DNA of 64,000 nt, taken from Saprospiraceae bacterium (lineage in GTDB: Bacteria > Bacteroidota > Bacteroidia > Chitinophagales > Saprospiraceae). The DNA is taken from the NCBI GenBank assembly GCA_020627825.1, contig JAHDGD010000003.1, positions 1 through 64,000 of the forward strand. Direction: 5' to 3'. The position numbers and the translations under genes are program-made. Of the stretch, positions 27,928 through 40,100 are shown one piece after another. Below the pieces are notes generated by a model. That model had not been told where the DNA came from, did no database searches, and worked only from the letters and a program-made list of their open reading frames with translations. How positions within the stretch are numbered: the stretch's first letter is position 1; every line of letters begins with the position of its first letter.

Positions 27928-28530
27928 TTATTTTTGTGGAAGAATAGAAACGATATCAGCTGACTGATTCTTTATAGAAATTCGGAAAGTGATAACGATA
28001 GGGTATTCTATAGCTTCATCATAATAAAGTACTTGATTGTTTTTATTTAGTATATTGTAATTTCTTTTTATGGTTTCATAGGTGTAATAAAAATTGTAAT
28101 CATCTTCTTCAGCATCGTCTACCTTAGGATCAAATTGAGCGCCAGTTCCTGCAAAAAAAGTATTAATGTCAGGCGTATCAAACTCTGTTACAACTCCTTT
28201 TCGATTCATAAAGGAAGAAACAATGTCCGCATAGTAATCTGCTTCAATTAACTGTTGGTCTCCTTGTGGATAGAGTTGTATATCATTAAGGACCCGAGCA
28301 CCTGATTCAAATAAATTCTTAAAATCCCAAACAGATTGATCGGTAACTACTCCACTTGTGTCCGTTAAAGAAGCTAATGTTATGTATTGCAAGTAAGATT
28401 CGTATAAAATTCGCTTATTAGCAGCTTCATACTTTTTTACATTTTGCATATATAGCATTTCTCGCTTATCTGTACTCATGGTTGAAGTACTGCGTGTAGT
28501 TGAACAAGAAATGAATAAATACATCATCAT
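27928..28530 (-). CDS. Small lipoprotein, unknown
   Basis: 200 aa from the first ATG, which leaves only eight residues before the lipobox Cys (L-F-I-S-C), too short for a signal. Reading upstream in frame gives R-K-L-S-I-L before the Met run, so translation probably starts at CTG 28551, giving M-R-K-L-S-I-L-M-M-M-Y-L-F-I-S-C, a normal lipoprotein signal. The mature protein is mixed, with an acidic segment (VDDAEEDDYNFYY). Family unknown. It lies between the giant adhesin gene and the barrel gene in the same run. Confidence 0.65.
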   Translation of the reverse strand: MMMYLFISCSTTRSTSTMSTDKREMLYMQNVKKYEAANKRILYESYLQYITLASLTDTSGVVTDQSVWDFKNLFESGARVLNDIQLYPQGDQQLIEADYYADIVSSFMNRKGVVTEFDTPDINTFFAGTGAQFDPKVDDAEEDDYNFYYTYETIKRNYNILNKNNQVLYYDEAIEYPIVITFRISIKNQSADIVSILPQK

Positions 28531-28556
28531 AAGTATACTTAGTTTTCTCAGAATCT

Positions 28557-31500
28557 CTATTGCTTTAATAATTTTATTAATTCTTGATTTCCATCCTCAT
28601 CTGAAATCTGCATTAAATACAGACCAGTCGCTTGATGGTCTAACCTAAGGGTAAAGGTCTGTTCAATCTCTTCTTTCTCAAATTGTCTTTCCATTACAAA
28701 TTGACCAGTCGTGTTGTATATTCTAAGTCGATAAAAACCCAATACATCTCCTTTTAGCTTTATATTAACCAAACCTGTAGCAGGGTTAGGAAATACTGTA
28801 TATTGAGTCCCTTCCTCTGGATTAACACCAAGCCCAGGAGGCTCTGTTGCATTAAAATATATTTCCGATACGCATTCTGTTACATCACAATAATTCACTT
28901 GTATCGATAATATATCATCTGTTTCCAATGGAGATCCTTTGATATAAAACCGATCCGTTTCACCTTCAATAGGCTGCCCATTTAGCATCCATTGATAACA
29001 GTAATTTTCATCATCACCAGTAAATGCATACAAGTCGCCAGGCCATCTTATAATTGAATCTATTGAAGGAGAACTTGCATCTAAAACATTTAATAAGATT
29101 TCATCACTGTTAGAACAAGTTAATAGATCACCACCAATTATGGTGTCTTTTTCTTGTTCAAGAAGAACACTTATGGTTGAATTCCCAGGAATATCTGGCG
29201 AAACATCCAATAGTACTTGAGATTTCCCTTCGATTGTGTGAAGTGTAGTAAATTCTTCAGGAGTAACCGTAAACGCACTTCGAAGAGCATCCAAGTTCAT
29301 ACGCATTTGAAAATCAAATTCATTTTTACATACATCAAAGTCATCTTCAAGATTTTCTAAATTGGTATTCGGATCTTCATAAATGAGAATTTGTTTTGGG
29401 TTTAAACCCAAACAAGTTGTATCAACACTAAAGCCTTGTGCAGAAGCATCTTTTTCAAAGATAAAAGCTGTTATGAAGTATTCTGTATTTGTCTCTAAAT
29501 TCGGACTGCTATTTACATCAAAAGTAAATACTGAACTATTCGAAGGAGCTTCACTATAGACTAAACTAGATTCTGTATACTGCTGAGTAGATTGATTAAA
29601 TACAGCAAAAACAATACGTTGGCCTTCAAAAATATCAGGCTCAGGGGTCAAGGTAAACTGAAATTCATCAGACGAACAAATGTATTGATCACCATTAAAA
29701 CTAATATTCTGTTCTTCAGCAATAGGCTGAAAAGAAACGCATGTTTCACATTGACCAGCTACAGATATGATTTCTGAATTCTCTTCATCACATCCTTCAT
29801 CCACTATAGTGAATGTGGTTGCCTCTCCATTCTCAAATATATCAGATTGGAAAGGGTTTTGTGTGACTGCCTCGCCATTAACAGAAACCATACCAGTACC
29901 ACCATTAAATAGGATGTCATATTGTACTTCAAAATTTTCATTATCCAAACATATAGTATCTACAACAAAAGTTAATTCTTCTAGAAATTCTACTTGAAAT
30001 GACGTATCAATTCCATCATTTTCACAACCTGTAGGAATGTCATTTATGTTCTCCGTACTTTTATATCCAACTAAATCAATAAATGTTACATCAACTACGG
30101 ATGGTAAATTCAATGGTGATGGCAGTTGAATGGTATCGCTTGCGCCATTAAAGATTTTGACATATGGATTTCCATCTAACTCATAATTCAAAACAAAATC
30201 ATCGGAATTAGATGGTATATCAAATTCAAAAGATAACTTTTCACCAAAACAAGCTTCTTTATCTAAAATAAAGTCATTAAAACTAGGTATCTGCTGGACA
30301 TTGGCATTTCTAACACCAGAAGTTCTTATACAGGCATTACTATAATTCACAAAGAATTGATATGGATAATTACCTGGTTCTTGAAACTCTACAATAATAG
30401 AATCAAGAAATTCTTCATCCGTCTTAAAAAATGTTTCTTTTATAATAAATTGAAGCCCAGTAACACCTGTTTGGATCTCATTCAATTCAATTAACTCATC
30501 TATATCAATACCGTCAATAATGAAATGCCCATCAATTGGTACAGTTGCAGTTTCACCTGGAATAGGATTGGCAACTAAAGCACTGCACGCTCCGGCGCAA
30601 AAGTTGTCTTGAACAGGAAAACTAATACTACAAGAACCATTTGCTGCAACATCCATGTTAACACAACTCCCCTCTGAACTACATCCACAATCATCAACTA
30701 CAACTAAACAAACATCAAAAAATCCTTCATCCATGAACTGATAGGAAAACAAATCATCTTCAGTGAATGTAGATTCAATAAATTCTCCATCTACGTACCA
30801 ATCGAATCTAAATATTGGACAATCTGTATCGCTAGAAGGATCAACCACTGAAAATTCAGCAGTAGAAAGTGCTTCAATAATTTCCACGTCAGTACTTATA
30901 CCTGCAACAGGAATTGTTTTGATATCTAATTCAATCAAATCGATTCCTTGACATCCATTCTCATCTTCGACAACAACACTGTAATTTGGTATATTAGGAT
31001 TTGCTTGTATTATAATCATAGATTCTTCTGATCCTGTATTCCAATTGTAAGAGACAAAAGATTCAGTCGTAGAAAGCGTAACCTCTGAATCTTCACAATA
31101 AGAAGATGCATCGCCTACAATTTGAGGAATAGGTAATGGATTAACCACTATTTCTATATTTTCTACAATTTCACAACCCACACTATTACTTATAATAGCA
31201 GTATATAATGTAGTTTGAGTAGGGCTTACTTCAACTAAAGCGTCATTTTGGACATCTTGTAATTCTTCATTTATCCACGTAATCGTTCCTGAAAAACCTT
31301 CTGCGATTAACGATATTGTTTGGCCTAAACATATTTGATTATCAGGATCGTTAGATGTTATAGTACCTTCTACATCTGAAAGAACAATCTCTTGTGTTTG
31401 AACAGTTTGACAACCCGTATCATTATCAATTACTGTCAAAATATAGGAACCTTCATAAGAAGCATCAACTGAATTCAATTCAATTGTTTCATTCATAAAA

Positions 31501-34145
31501 ATGCCTACTGGAGTTTCCCATGAAAAACTAAAATTCCCATCTCCTAAGTCTGTTGTTAATGTAAAATCATCTCCTTCACAGACTAGATCACTACTTACGG
31601 GCAATTTTATGATAGAAAAATCTAAATCTTGATTTACTTGTAGCGTAATACTCGCACTCATATAATCAGATGGTGTGCTGCAAAAATCATCTGAAATAGC
31701 TACAACCTTATACACTCCAAGTTCAGGATTCTCAATAAGAAGTGTATTTGAATTAGTAACTATTCCTTGAATAGGATCTCCACCATTGAATGTGTAGCTT
31801 GCCATTATAGTACCTTCTCCTTCCAAAAAGAATTCAATAGGGTCCGAATTTGTGGCATCACATGTTTCTTGGATAATATCAGTTACTGGAAACGTCACAC
31901 CCGGTATGCTTTTCTGTTCTATGAAAGTAGCTCCTGTTCCGACGCAGCTATTGAAATCAGTTACCATTACAGAATAATTTCCGCCAGCTGTAATATCAAG
32001 AGTTTCATTCATTGAATTATCGTTCCAGACATATTCTTGGTATTCCTGCTCAACCGACAAGGTCAATGTACTGCCTTCACAAATTTGTCCATTCTGAGGT
32101 AATACATTGGGATTTGGCAATTCAAAAATTACAAGCATAACAACTGTTCTACTGGCACTTTTACATTCTGTTATTGGGTCAAAAGTTTCAACGAAATAAG
32201 AATAGGTACCAGGATTGGTCTCCAAAGGAGTATAACTAAGTGTATTTTCACCATTCACTAATATATCACCTCCAGCTGCTTGACCGTACCAATTTGCAGA
32301 AAAACCTGTTTCAACACTGACACTAAGTGTTGGGTTTGGCTCACCAAAACATACTTGCCCATCAAAGGCTTGAAAAGGTGGTGATATTACTGGACATTCA
32401 CAATTTGGTGCTTCTATCTCGATTGTGTTAACACAATTATCTCCTGAAGTTATAGTTATTGTTACATTCTGTTCGGCTGGTATTTGTGTGATCATAGATC
32501 CACTTATATCCACGATTCCATGAGAAGAAGTAATATTGTCTGCATTCGTTGAGAAACTTATAGAGTATGAAAGAAGATCCGAAGAACATGACAATGAAAT
32601 AATGGAAAATTCAGCTAAGTCATTTACTTCTAGATCAATAGTTGTTGAATTCGAACAGTTGTCATCATCTGTATAGGTGAAGGTAATAGTATGTGTACCT
32701 ATACCTGCTATGACTGGATCAAATGTTCCGCTATTATCAGTAATTCCATTACCTGAAAATTCTCCCATTGGTCCCATGGGTGAACCTGAAAGTTGAACTG
32801 GATCATCATTTATACAGAATGAACCGGGGTCTGAAATACTCACAACTGGCAATTCCAAAACCTGAACATCAATAGAAGCAAAATCAGAACATCCGTTTTC
32901 ATCTTCATAAGTATATGTTATTGTATGAATGCCTACCCCTGCTACTGATGGATCAAATGTTCCATTTGCAGTATTTGTAATTCCATTTCCATCAAAAAGA
33001 CCACCAACAGGTGAACCTAACAAGTTTTCAGGAGATCCATCTATACAATAAGGCCCTGCTTCATTCAAAATTACCTCAGGTAATGAATTTACAGTAATGG
33101 TAACATCAGCAGTTGATTGGCATCCATTACTATCTGTAACTGTAACCGTATAAGTTGTTGTTGATCCAGGATTTACTGTTTTTACAGCTCCTGAACCCAA
33201 ACCATTATCCCATTCATAATCCGCTCCTCCAGATGCTGTCAAGACCACTTCATCATCCTTACAAATGACTCCATCATTATCTATATTTCCTGATGATTCA
33301 ACAAGACTTATATTAGCATTTGGTAAGGCATTTACAGTAAAAGTTTGAAGACAACATGCTTCGCTTTCACAACCTGTGTTATCAGTAAAATAGTCAAAAT
33401 AATAATCGAAACTACCAGGAGAATCTGTATCCATCGGGATAATCAATTCATTTGTAGGGCTAGTTTCTGTAAACTGAATTCCATCAATACTGTACACTAT
33501 GGTATATGGGGCAACACCTTCCAATATTGAAAATTTCAATTCAGCATCTTCTCCGAGACACACTGAAGGGCTGGAAATTTCCATAACACCACTTAATTCT
33601 TCAAAAACATTTATTGTAATTTGTTCAGAAGCTGAACACCCGGATCCAGGAGCAAATGTATAAGTAATTACATGACTACCTGGTCCTGCAAGAGAAGGAA
33701 CAAATAAACCTTGATTGGGATCTTCAATCCCAGGTCCTGAAAATTCGCCCCCCATAGGAGATGCATCTAAATTCGTTTCTTCATCATTTAAACAAAAAGG
33801 TCCAGCGGGAGGAAAATCAATAATAATCTCCTCTATCATAAAAACTTCTGAATACAAAACTGAGCCATCATTTTGAACTCCAACAGCAACCGTAATATCA
33901 GGAGTATTCCCGAGTGTCAAGGTCAACGAAGGTCCCATTGCAGTACCGTTATCTTGACCGTCATTCCATTCCCAATAATTTGCTTCAGGATCACAAACCG
34001 CAGTAAATTGCACATCATTTCCAGGACATAGTAAGCCCTCAACTACAATATCTGCACATTGCGCCATAACATTGGTACTTACCAAATGCCCTATTAAAAT
34101 AATTGACAGCAGTCTGATTAAAGTATTCAGCATTGTTCTATTCAT
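28557..34145 (-). CDS. Giant secreted adhesin-like protein with T9SS sorting domain
   Basis: 1862 aa. A signal peptide is followed by many 70-90-residue Ig/PKD-like beta units rich in paired Cys, Asp and Thr/Ser (recurring 'CS..TITVTDSNGC', 'G.GTHTITYTY.D..GCS'). The C-terminus is a T9SS type A domain (YTVFPNPATG..GLYLMQISDEDGN). SprB-like adhesins for gliding or attachment have this build; surface export by T9SS is inferred. It starts 14 bp after the 2591-aa paralogue. A block at about 30300-30645 is nearly the same in both. A palindrome copy is at 29395-29412. Confidence 0.85.
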   Translation of the reverse strand: MNRTMLNTLIRLLSIILIGHLVSTNVMAQCADIVVEGLLCPGNDVQFTAVCDPEANYWEWNDGQDNGTAMGPSLTLTLGNTPDITVAVGVQNDGSVLYSEVFMIEEIIIDFPPAGPFCLNDEETNLDASPMGGEFSGPGIEDPNQGLFVPSLAGPGSHVITYTFAPGSGCSASEQITINVFEELSGVMEISSPSVCLGEDAELKFSILEGVAPYTIVYSIDGIQFTETSPTNELIIPMDTDSPGSFDYYFDYFTDNTGCESEACCLQTFTVNALPNANISLVESSGNIDNDGVICKDDEVVLTASGGADYEWDNGLGSGAVKTVNPGSTTTYTVTVTDSNGCQSTADVTITVNSLPEVILNEAGPYCIDGSPENLLGSPVGGLFDGNGITNTANGTFDPSVAGVGIHTITYTYEDENGCSDFASIDVQVLELPVVSISDPGSFCINDDPVQLSGSPMGPMGEFSGNGITDNSGTFDPVIAGIGTHTITFTYTDDDNCSNSTTIDLEVNDLAEFSIISLSCSSDLLSYSISFSTNADNITSSHGIVDISGSMITQIPAEQNVTITITSGDNCVNTIEIEAPNCECPVISPPFQAFDGQVCFGEPNPTLSVSVETGFSANWYGQAAGGDILVNGENTLSYTPLETNPGTYSYFVETFDPITECKSASRTVVMLVIFELPNPNVLPQNGQICEGSTLTLSVEQEYQEYVWNDNSMNETLDITAGGNYSVMVTDFNSCVGTGATFIEQKSIPGVTFPVTDIIQETCDATNSDPIEFFLEGEGTIMASYTFNGGDPIQGIVTNSNTLLIENPELGVYKVVAISDDFCSTPSDYMSASITLQVNQDLDFSIIKLPVSSDLVCEGDDFTLTTDLGDGNFSFSWETPVGIFMNETIELNSVDASYEGSYILTVIDNDTGCQTVQTQEIVLSDVEGTITSNDPDNQICLGQTISLIAEGFSGTITWINEELQDVQNDALVEVSPTQTTLYTAIISNSVGCEIVENIEIVVNPLPIPQIVGDASSYCEDSEVTLSTTESFVSYNWNTGSEESMIIIQANPNIPNYSVVVEDENGCQGIDLIELDIKTIPVAGISTDVEIIEALSTAEFSVVDPSSDTDCPIFRFDWYVDGEFIESTFTEDDLFSYQFMDEGFFDVCLVVVDDCGCSSEGSCVNMDVAANGSCSISFPVQDNFCAGACSALVANPIPGETATVPIDGHFIIDGIDIDELIELNEIQTGVTGLQFIIKETFFKTDEEFLDSIIVEFQEPGNYPYQFFVNYSNACIRTSGVRNANVQQIPSFNDFILDKEACFGEKLSFEFDIPSNSDDFVLNYELDGNPYVKIFNGASDTIQLPSPLNLPSVVDVTFIDLVGYKSTENINDIPTGCENDGIDTSFQVEFLEELTFVVDTICLDNENFEVQYDILFNGGTGMVSVNGEAVTQNPFQSDIFENGEATTFTIVDEGCDEENSEIISVAGQCETCVSFQPIAEEQNISFNGDQYICSSDEFQFTLTPEPDIFEGQRIVFAVFNQSTQQYTESSLVYSEAPSNSSVFTFDVNSSPNLETNTEYFITAFIFEKDASAQGFSVDTTCLGLNPKQILIYEDPNTNLENLEDDFDVCKNEFDFQMRMNLDALRSAFTVTPEEFTTLHTIEGKSQVLLDVSPDIPGNSTISVLLEQEKDTIIGGDLLTCSNSDEILLNVLDASSPSIDSIIRWPGDLYAFTGDDENYCYQWMLNGQPIEGETDRFYIKGSPLETDDILSIQVNYCDVTECVSEIYFNATEPPGLGVNPEEGTQYTVFPNPATGLVNIKLKGDVLGFYRLRIYNTTGQFVMERQFEKEEIEQTFTLRLDHQATGLYLMQISDEDGNQELIKLLKQ
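29395..29412. repeat. Perfect 18-bp palindrome TTTGGGTTTAAACCCAAA inside a CDS
   Basis: TTTGGGTTTAAACCCAAA, an uninterrupted inverted repeat in the giant adhesin frame, resembling the dispersed palindrome family. Confidence 0.45.
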
Positions 34146-34159
34146 AAAAGAAAAGTCCT

Positions 34160-37100
34160 TTATTGTTTAATTACTTTTATTATTTCATTTTCCCCGTTTT
34201 CATTGAAAACCTTCAAAATGTATAATCCCGCAGAAAAATCATGAAGAGAAACTTGTTCTTTATGATTAACATTCTCTTTAATAAAGGATTTACTTGAAAT
34301 GAATTCGCCAGTTGTGTTATAGACCATAACGACAAATTCTCCTTCTTCAGAACCATTTAACTCCAGCGTAAACTGTCCATCGTTAGGGTTAGGATACAAT
34401 AAATATTCTATCTCTTTATCAGGAGTGACTAATTGTGGAGGACCGAAAGAATTGAAATAGATTCTTGATGTACATAAGGTCTCATCACAATCCCAAACAT
34501 CAATCCATAATATTTCACCATCCTCAAGTGGTTCACCTGCAATGTAAAATCTAGTGTCTTCACCAGCAATTATATCTTCATCTATACCCCATTGATAACA
34601 ATATTCTTCTGAATCACCCGTATAGGCATACAAGTACCCTGGCCATTGAATGATGCTATCTTTTGGAGGTGAAAATCCATCGTGGATTGTCAATACAAGA
34701 TCATCTTGATTTACACAATTGAACAATCCTTCAGAATTGTTGTAAACTGCAGTTTGCTGTAAGGTAAGTAAAAGTTGATTCGATGTTAAAGTATCAAAAC
34801 TGATTAATGCAATTGTATCCCCTTCAATATAAAATACATTTGTATTTTCTTCATCTGAAGAAAAGAATTCGTTAATTGTAACATTATCTATGTCAAAAGA
34901 AACTTGAAAGTCAAATTCATTACTACATATAATATCATCTTCTAAATTATTCAACTCTGTATCTGGTTCTGCAAGAAATGAAATAGGTTGATTCGATAAA
35001 CCATTACAGGTCGAGTCAGCCAAAAACACACCACCTTGTTCAGGAAAAATATAAGCTGACACAAAATAGGTCTCACCAGCCACAAATTCAGATGCGTCAT
35101 CTATTGTAAAAGAGAAAGATGTAGGGTTTGTTACATCTGCAATTTCTGTTAATATGATGTTGTTTTCTTTATATAGCACATTTGACGCTTCCTGTACAAC
35201 ATAGATTACATTCGCACCTGAAGGTAAATTTAATTCAGCTGGTTCTCCATTGGACTGTAATAATTCCAATTTTATCGTATCACTTTCGCAAGCAAAGCGA
35301 GTAATATCAACATCTAAGTCAATTTCTTGAGCTAACTCAGTAAATGAGATACAAGTCAAACATTCTGTATTTGCTTGTAAAATAATTGGAGGATAATCAT
35401 CTTCACAGCCTTCATCAACTATATTGAAAAAAGTAACTGAACCACTAGGAACTGGTGGATCAGACACAAATGTGTCAACTCCCATTAAATCTTGATCGTT
35501 AATCGAATACATACCTGTTCCACCACTTAATTCTATTTCGTATGTAACCTCTGTTAAATCAGTATTACATGAATCTGTCAATGCATAAGAAATTGAATCT
35601 AAGAAATAAATTTTGAATGGATCTTCATCAAATTCAGTTGAACATCCAGATGGAAACCCAGTTTGATCAACTGGATTATAATTTACAATAATATTAAATT
35701 GAACCTCTACAGAGTCTGCCATATTAGAAGGCGGATTTATTTCAATAAAATTATTACTTCCGAAAAAGTCTTTCGTCTGATTAACCCCATCAATTGTATA
35801 GTTTAATTGAAAATCCTCTTGTCCATCTGGTAATTCAAATTCAATTCTTGGTTTTTCTCCGAAACATGCTTCGGTATCAATAATAATTTCTTCGAATGTT
35901 GGAATAGTTTGAACTCTTGCAGATCGTACACCAGAAGTTCTTATACATGCGTTACTATAATTTACGAAGAATTGGTATGGATAATTACCAGGTTCCGAAA
36001 ATTCAACAATAATAGAATCTAAAAAAACTGCATCTGTCTTAAAAAAAGTATCTTTAACAGTAAATTCAAGACCAGAAACTCCTGTTATAGGTGCACCCAA
36101 AGTAATTCCATTATTTATTTCAATTCCGTCTATAATAAAATGTCCATCAATAGGTACAGTTGCTGTTTCTCCTGGAATAGGATTCGCAACTAACGCACTG
36201 CACTCTCCTGCACAGAAGTTTTCTTGTGCAGGAAAACTAATACTGCACGATCCATTAGGAGCTACATCCATTGTAATACACGCAGCTTCTGACAAACATC
36301 CACAATCATCTAGAATAAACAAACAAACATCAAAGAATCCTTCATCTGAAAATGTATAATTAAAAATTTGAGGTTCCTGATATGTTTCGATTCCTATACC
36401 TTCCACAAACCATTGATATTCTACAATAGGACAATCTGGATCACTAGTTGGTTGGACAACACTAAATTCTACTTCGGTTAATGCTTCTACTATCTCAACT
36501 GGTGTGCTTATACCTGTTTCAGGTCTCATTTTAACATCAATCATAACTTCATCAGAACCAATACATCCATTTTCATCAACCACTTCTACACTAAAAACTG
36601 TTTCATCGATATCCGCATCGAATGTTAATGTTGATTCTTCTGATCCATCATTCCATTCATATGAGACATATGATTCAGTAGTTGACAAAGTAACCTCAGC
36701 ATCTTCACAATAAGGATTGGCAGTCTCTATTACTGGCGTAGGCAGTGGATTCACTATAATTTCAATACTTACTTCAATTTCGCACCCAAAATTATTACTC
36801 AAAATGGCTTCATATACTGTAGTTTCGGTTGGGCTAACTGTTACCAATGCATCGTTTTGCACATCTTCGAGTTCTTCATTCAGCCAGGTTACATCTCCTG
36901 AGAATCCCTCGGCAATTAAGTTTATAGATGAACCTATACACACTTCATTATCTGCATTACTTGAACTTACAGAACCTTCAACAACTGATAAAACAATTTC
37001 TTGAGAGACTGTAGATTCACACCCCGTATCTTCATTTGTTACAGTACACGTATAGGTACCTTCATTTGCTGAACTTGCATCATTAAATGTAATTTCATCA

Positions 37101-40100
37101 GTGTTAAATGTTCCTAAAGGTGTTTCCCATAGATATGTGTAGTTACCAGCTTCTATGTCAACAGATAATGTAAAACTTTCTCCATTACATACAAGATCTG
37201 CTGCAATAGGTGTCTTCACAATTGTAAACGATGGGGATTCTAGTTCAACAACCTCAATAGAATTACTCGTATAGCCATCATCTGTACTACAATTATTCGT
37301 TGTATTGGTAATGGAAACGACCTCATATACACCAGGTGCAGGATCTACTATGGTAAGTATATTTCCAGAAATATTTTCAGTTATGACATTTCCTCCATCA
37401 ATCGTGTACCCTACTTCAAATGGACCAGATCCTGAAATTTGGAACGTAATATCAGGTACATCTAATCCTTCACAATACGTTACTTCTTCATCAATCACTG
37501 GATCTATCACCTCTGGTAGATCAATAACTGTAACGGTCACTTGATCTGCTTCAGAACAACCATTATCGTCTGTAACAATAACTCCATAATTACCAGCTTC
37601 TGTGACTTCAAGTGTTGCATTTGTAGAATTATCTGTCCACAAATACTCAGCATAAAGTTCAGTTAAACCAAGTGTTAAGGTCCCATTTGCACATATTTCA
37701 CCTCCTTCAGGTGTAATTTGAGGCTCTGGTAAGGCATTAATAATAAATACCAATGTATCTGAGTCGCCTTGACAATCACTAACGGGGTCATAAGAAAATA
37801 CAACATAATTATAGATACCTGGATCAGTAAATGTTGGTACATATGTTAATGTATTTTCTCCCATTGGTAAAGGTGTTGAGCTGCCCTCTAAGTACCAATT
37901 CGCTGATAATCCATTTTCAACTGTTACTGATAATACAGGATTGTTATCTCCAAAACAAATTGCAACTGGATTCATGTCTGGCATGGGCTTTGCTATTTCT
38001 TCACATTCACAATCTTCAGCAATAACACTTTGAGTAAATACACAGTTGTCAATAGAAGTAATTGTTACTATTACATCTTGGTTAGCTGGTATATTTTGGA
38101 TTTCATTTCCAACAACAGTTCCGAAATCAGATAAAACTGTTGATGCATTTGAATTGAATATTATTGTATAAGTTAATAAGTCTTCAGAGCACACTTGGTC
38201 AACAACACTAAATTCTGCTAATGGATTAATTTCTATATCAATCGTTGTAGAATTCTCACAATTATTTCCATCCAAGAATGTATAAGTTACAGTTGCTGTA
38301 CCTACACCAACTACAGATGGATCAAATGCACCAGCTGAATTGGTAATTCCATCACCAGTAAATATTCCACCTGAAGGATCACCCATCAATTGTGTAGCTG
38401 GATCTGTTACACAAAATTCTCCAGGGTCTGTTATGCTGACATCTGGTAAATCATTAACAACGATATCGATCATATCATCGTTTTCACATCCATTCTCATC
38501 AATATAAGTATAAGTAATCGTGGTGGTTCCTACACCAGCAATAGTAGGGTCAAAAGTCCCTGATGACGAATTCGTTATACCATCTCCACTGAATGTACCA
38601 CCTGATGGAAGTCCTGTCAAATCAACAGGATCAGCATCTACACAAAAAGGACCTGCAGCTGCTAAGTTAACAGAAGGTAATGCATATATTTCAAATTCAA
38701 TTTCTAGTCTTGGGATACTAACGCATCCACTCACAGGATCAACAGTTTCTACATAATAAGTATATTCGCCCACAGCAGTAACGTCCGGGGTAAGCGTATT
38801 TACCATACTTATTGGTGTTCCATCCGAAGGCTCTTCAAGATACCAATTTACATTTAATCCACTAGGCACTGAAACAGATAATTCTGGGTTTTGCGAACCA
38901 AAACAAGCATCTTGGTCTGTGCTAGTATTTGTAGCTCCTTCAATATCAGGACATAAGCAATTTGGAGCAACTACAAGAGTTGAAACAATACAGTTTTCCG
39001 AAGATGTTGCTGTGATTGTTACATTATTCATGGTATCTATTCCTACCACCATATTTCCTGAAACAGTACCAAAGTCGCTTGTTACGGTTCCATTTGAGGT
39101 AAATGGAACACTGTAAGTTGATAAATCTGCTGAACACATTACCCCTTCTGTATCAATATCAAGCGTTGGTAAATCATTAACTGTAATGGTTGTCTCCGCT
39201 GTGGATTCACATCCCTCGGAATCGGTTACCGTAACAATATAGGTTGTAGTAGAACTCGGTGAAATAGCTTGAACAGGATTTGTCCCCAATCCCTCATTCC
39301 ATTCATACATTACTCCTCCACTTGCTGTTAAAACTACGTCATCTTCATTACATATAATACCATCATTTGATGATGCTCCAGACGTTTCAGCAACATCAAT
39401 CATTGCATCTGGTAATGGATTGATCACAATAGCAACTTCCGCAGTTCCTGTACACATAGATGCCATATCAGTAACTGTCAAAGCATACGTACCTTCATCA
39501 GATTCCATTGCATTCATTACAGTTACTAACTCCGTTGTTGATACTTGACTACCATCCAATTCCCAGTCATAAGAATAATCACCTGTTGCACCTGGCAAAC
39601 CAGTTATAGATAAAATAAACGTTTCATCTTCACAAAACTCTGTCTGCTGTGGAGATACCATGATCATAGGCATAGGAGATAAATTTTCCACAACTGTAAT
39701 ACTACTACTCATATATCCTCCAGCAGTCGAACAAGCGTCCATATCGGTAATAGAAGTAATAACATATACTCCTGGACCTGGATCAGCGAGCGTAAAAGGA
39801 CTCGTCACATTTGTTACAACTGTTGGATTAATACCATCCACTGTGTATGTTACTGAAAAAGGTGATGCACCGCTTATTTCAAATGTAACATCCGGACCTG
39901 TATCTGCTGAACAATATTCTAATGTCTCATTTGCAGCAGGCATAGTCACCTCTGGAGCATCGTTTTGAACAACCGTAATGCTATTGCTCATATAACTAGG
40001 ATCTGTCATACAGCCATTTGCATCTAGTATAGACGTTACTATATACTCTCCAGCAGCAGCATCAAAAATGGTTATAGGACTTGAAACACCAGAAAGTGAA

